14,386 bases of DNA, taken from assembly GCA_030671165.1 (NCBI GenBank), contig DAOVAG010000007.1, forward strand, positions 1-14,386. The letters run 5' to 3'. Below the pieces are notes generated by a model. It searched no databases. It was given only the letters and a program-made list of their open reading frames with translations, and had not been told where the DNA came from. Position 1 is the stretch's first letter, and each line of letters starts with the position of its first letter. This DNA is from Candidatus Bathyarchaeota archaeon (lineage in GTDB: Archaea > Thermoproteota > Bathyarchaeia > RBG-16-48-13 > GCA-020355125). The position numbers and the translations under genes are program-made. Shown one piece after another: positions 13,630 to 14,386 of the stretch.

Positions 13630-14386
13630 TCTCCTGATTATTTTCTAAAAATCGAGGAGGCGTAGTCGAATCCTCTAATGAGTCAAACGATCCAAATAGA
13701 GAGGAATTAACTCTCACAGAGCGTTTTGGTCTGTCCTTGTCAGGAATGACCGTTCCATCTAGGAAGTAAATTTGTCCATTAATATTTTCTTTGTAGGATT
13801 CAATTATGGTGTCATATCGAATCGGTTCAGCGAGAATACTATGAACTTCTGGAGTATAAAGAAAAGGAATTTTCTGAGTATATATGAGTGCGTCTGGGTT
13901 TGCTTTTGTATCTTTAGGATAGAGCTCTTTGTATTTTACATATTTTCCATGTAGAAGGCGAATCTTCTCTCTCCGCTTGGCTACAACTTTTAGATAATTA
14001 TAATGGGAAATATAAACGCATAAAGCATCTCCATTCCGATTATAGCAGAACCCTGCTCTCTCCTCTACATACGGAATATCAAATTTTAGGTTACCTAAAA
14101 CTGTGCTATGTTCTGCTTTGATATGATAGAAAAATCCATTAATAATATTGCCATTAACCTTTCTGCTAAGGGTGTAGCGATTGTTATTAACGAAAAAACG
14201 GAATGTGCGGATATTATTACGCATATCAATAGGAATAAGAGAAAAATTCGGATAGCCTGTTGAATTAATGTTCGTTCCATCACTAAGGTTGCATGTCCAC
14301 CTTGCTTTTTGTAAAAATAAGGCTTGATAAACCCTAGTAAGCGTATTCTTATATTTGACCTCTTCAACAGTAAGAGGTTTAAGTTT
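13601..14386 (-). CDS. Unrecognised protein, 5'-partial, runs off the window
   Basis: The reading frame is open from the window edge to the TAA at 13601-13603, giving at least 261 residues. The first in-frame ATG, at 14224, is therefore not necessarily the start: 54 further codons upstream (beginning KLKPLTVEEV) have no stop, so the true start lies beyond base 14386. The visible part mixes hydrophilic and aromatic residues, with beta-like stretches (RTFRFFVNNNRYTLSRKV; GDALCVYISHYNYLKVVAKR), a central IYTQKIPFLYTPEVHSILAEP segment of strands, and a polar acidic C-terminal tail that looks disordered. I see no signal peptide, membrane segment or recognisable catalytic motif. Its last 29 bases overlap the TTG-started methyltransferase-like gene, so the two are probably translationally coupled. 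Position at the head of the visible fibre genes makes a virion or tail-associated role plausible, but that is inference only. Confidence 0.75.
   Translation of the reverse strand, partial: KLKPLTVEEVKYKNTLTRVYQALFLQKARWTCNLSDGTNINSTGYPNFSLIPIDMRNNIRTFRFFVNNNRYTLSRKVNGNIINGFFYHIKAEHSTVLGNLKFDIPYVEERAGFCYNRNGDALCVYISHYNYLKVVAKRREKIRLLHGKYVKYKELYPKDTKANPDALIYTQKIPFLYTPEVHSILAEPIRYDTIIESYKENINGQIYFLDGTVIPDKDRPKRSVRVNSSLFGSFDSLEDSTTPPRFLENNQEIVEPFDSQI

Noticed and set aside
14095..14367. 90-codon frame with a hydrophobic segment (RIFLLFLLICVIISA)
   Set aside because: It overlaps the unrecognised gene whose frame is open through the whole region to the window edge. The hydrophobic run arises from the T-rich codons of the other frame, and no ribosome-binding site is visible.

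Overview
The window is a compact block of virion-type genes, all on the minus strand, so transcription runs from base 14386 toward base 1. It is AT-rich and densely packed: neighbours abut as TAAATG, overlap as ATGA or TAATG, or are separated by a few bases, and no gap exceeds about 80 bp. Fibre-type repeat proteins, small beta-rich structural proteins and short coiled-coil or basic accessory proteins point to the tail/adsorption region of a tailed double-stranded DNA virus. No terminase, portal, capsid, polymerase, integrase, tRNA or CRISPR is visible, so the virus cannot be placed further. Host is uncertain. Many ribosome-binding sites are AGGTGA(T) or end in GTGA rather than AGGAGG, and one fibre carries DxxSRxLTQTVQ repeats of a style I associate with archaeal surface and viral proteins. 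I lean weakly toward an archaeal tailed virus; a bacteriophage is not excluded.

Layout in transcription order. (1) 14386-11915: an unrecognised protein whose 5' end lies outside the window, a Rossmann-fold methyltransferase-like protein that starts on TTG, and a fibre-like protein with a beta-rich head and fifteen 14-residue repeats. (2) 11884-9627: a fibre ending in a C1q/TNF-like jelly roll, a second and clearer SAM-dependent methyltransferase, and two small proteins. (3) 9640-8290: a multidomain virion protein with a 29-residue tandem linker, then two small unknown proteins. (4) 8274-4519: an HTH-plus-beta protein, three related beta-rich proteins sharing an AEEI[SA]S N-terminal motif, a common phage-type beta protein and a coiled-coil-plus-beta protein. 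(5) 4518-16: a small beta protein, a basic helical protein, a 1220-residue mosaic tail fibre and a 61-residue beta protein.

The simplest joint reading is that these genes build and decorate host-recognition structures: long modular fibres, several diverged beta-sandwich proteins possibly docked through a common N-terminal peptide, coiled-coil connectors, and two methyltransferases that may modify virion proteins, glycans or a host surface component. The least ordinary features are the 14-residue repeat fibre, the shared N-terminal tag on three neighbouring proteins, the HTH fused to a structural-looking beta domain, and the two methyltransferases embedded among fibre genes.
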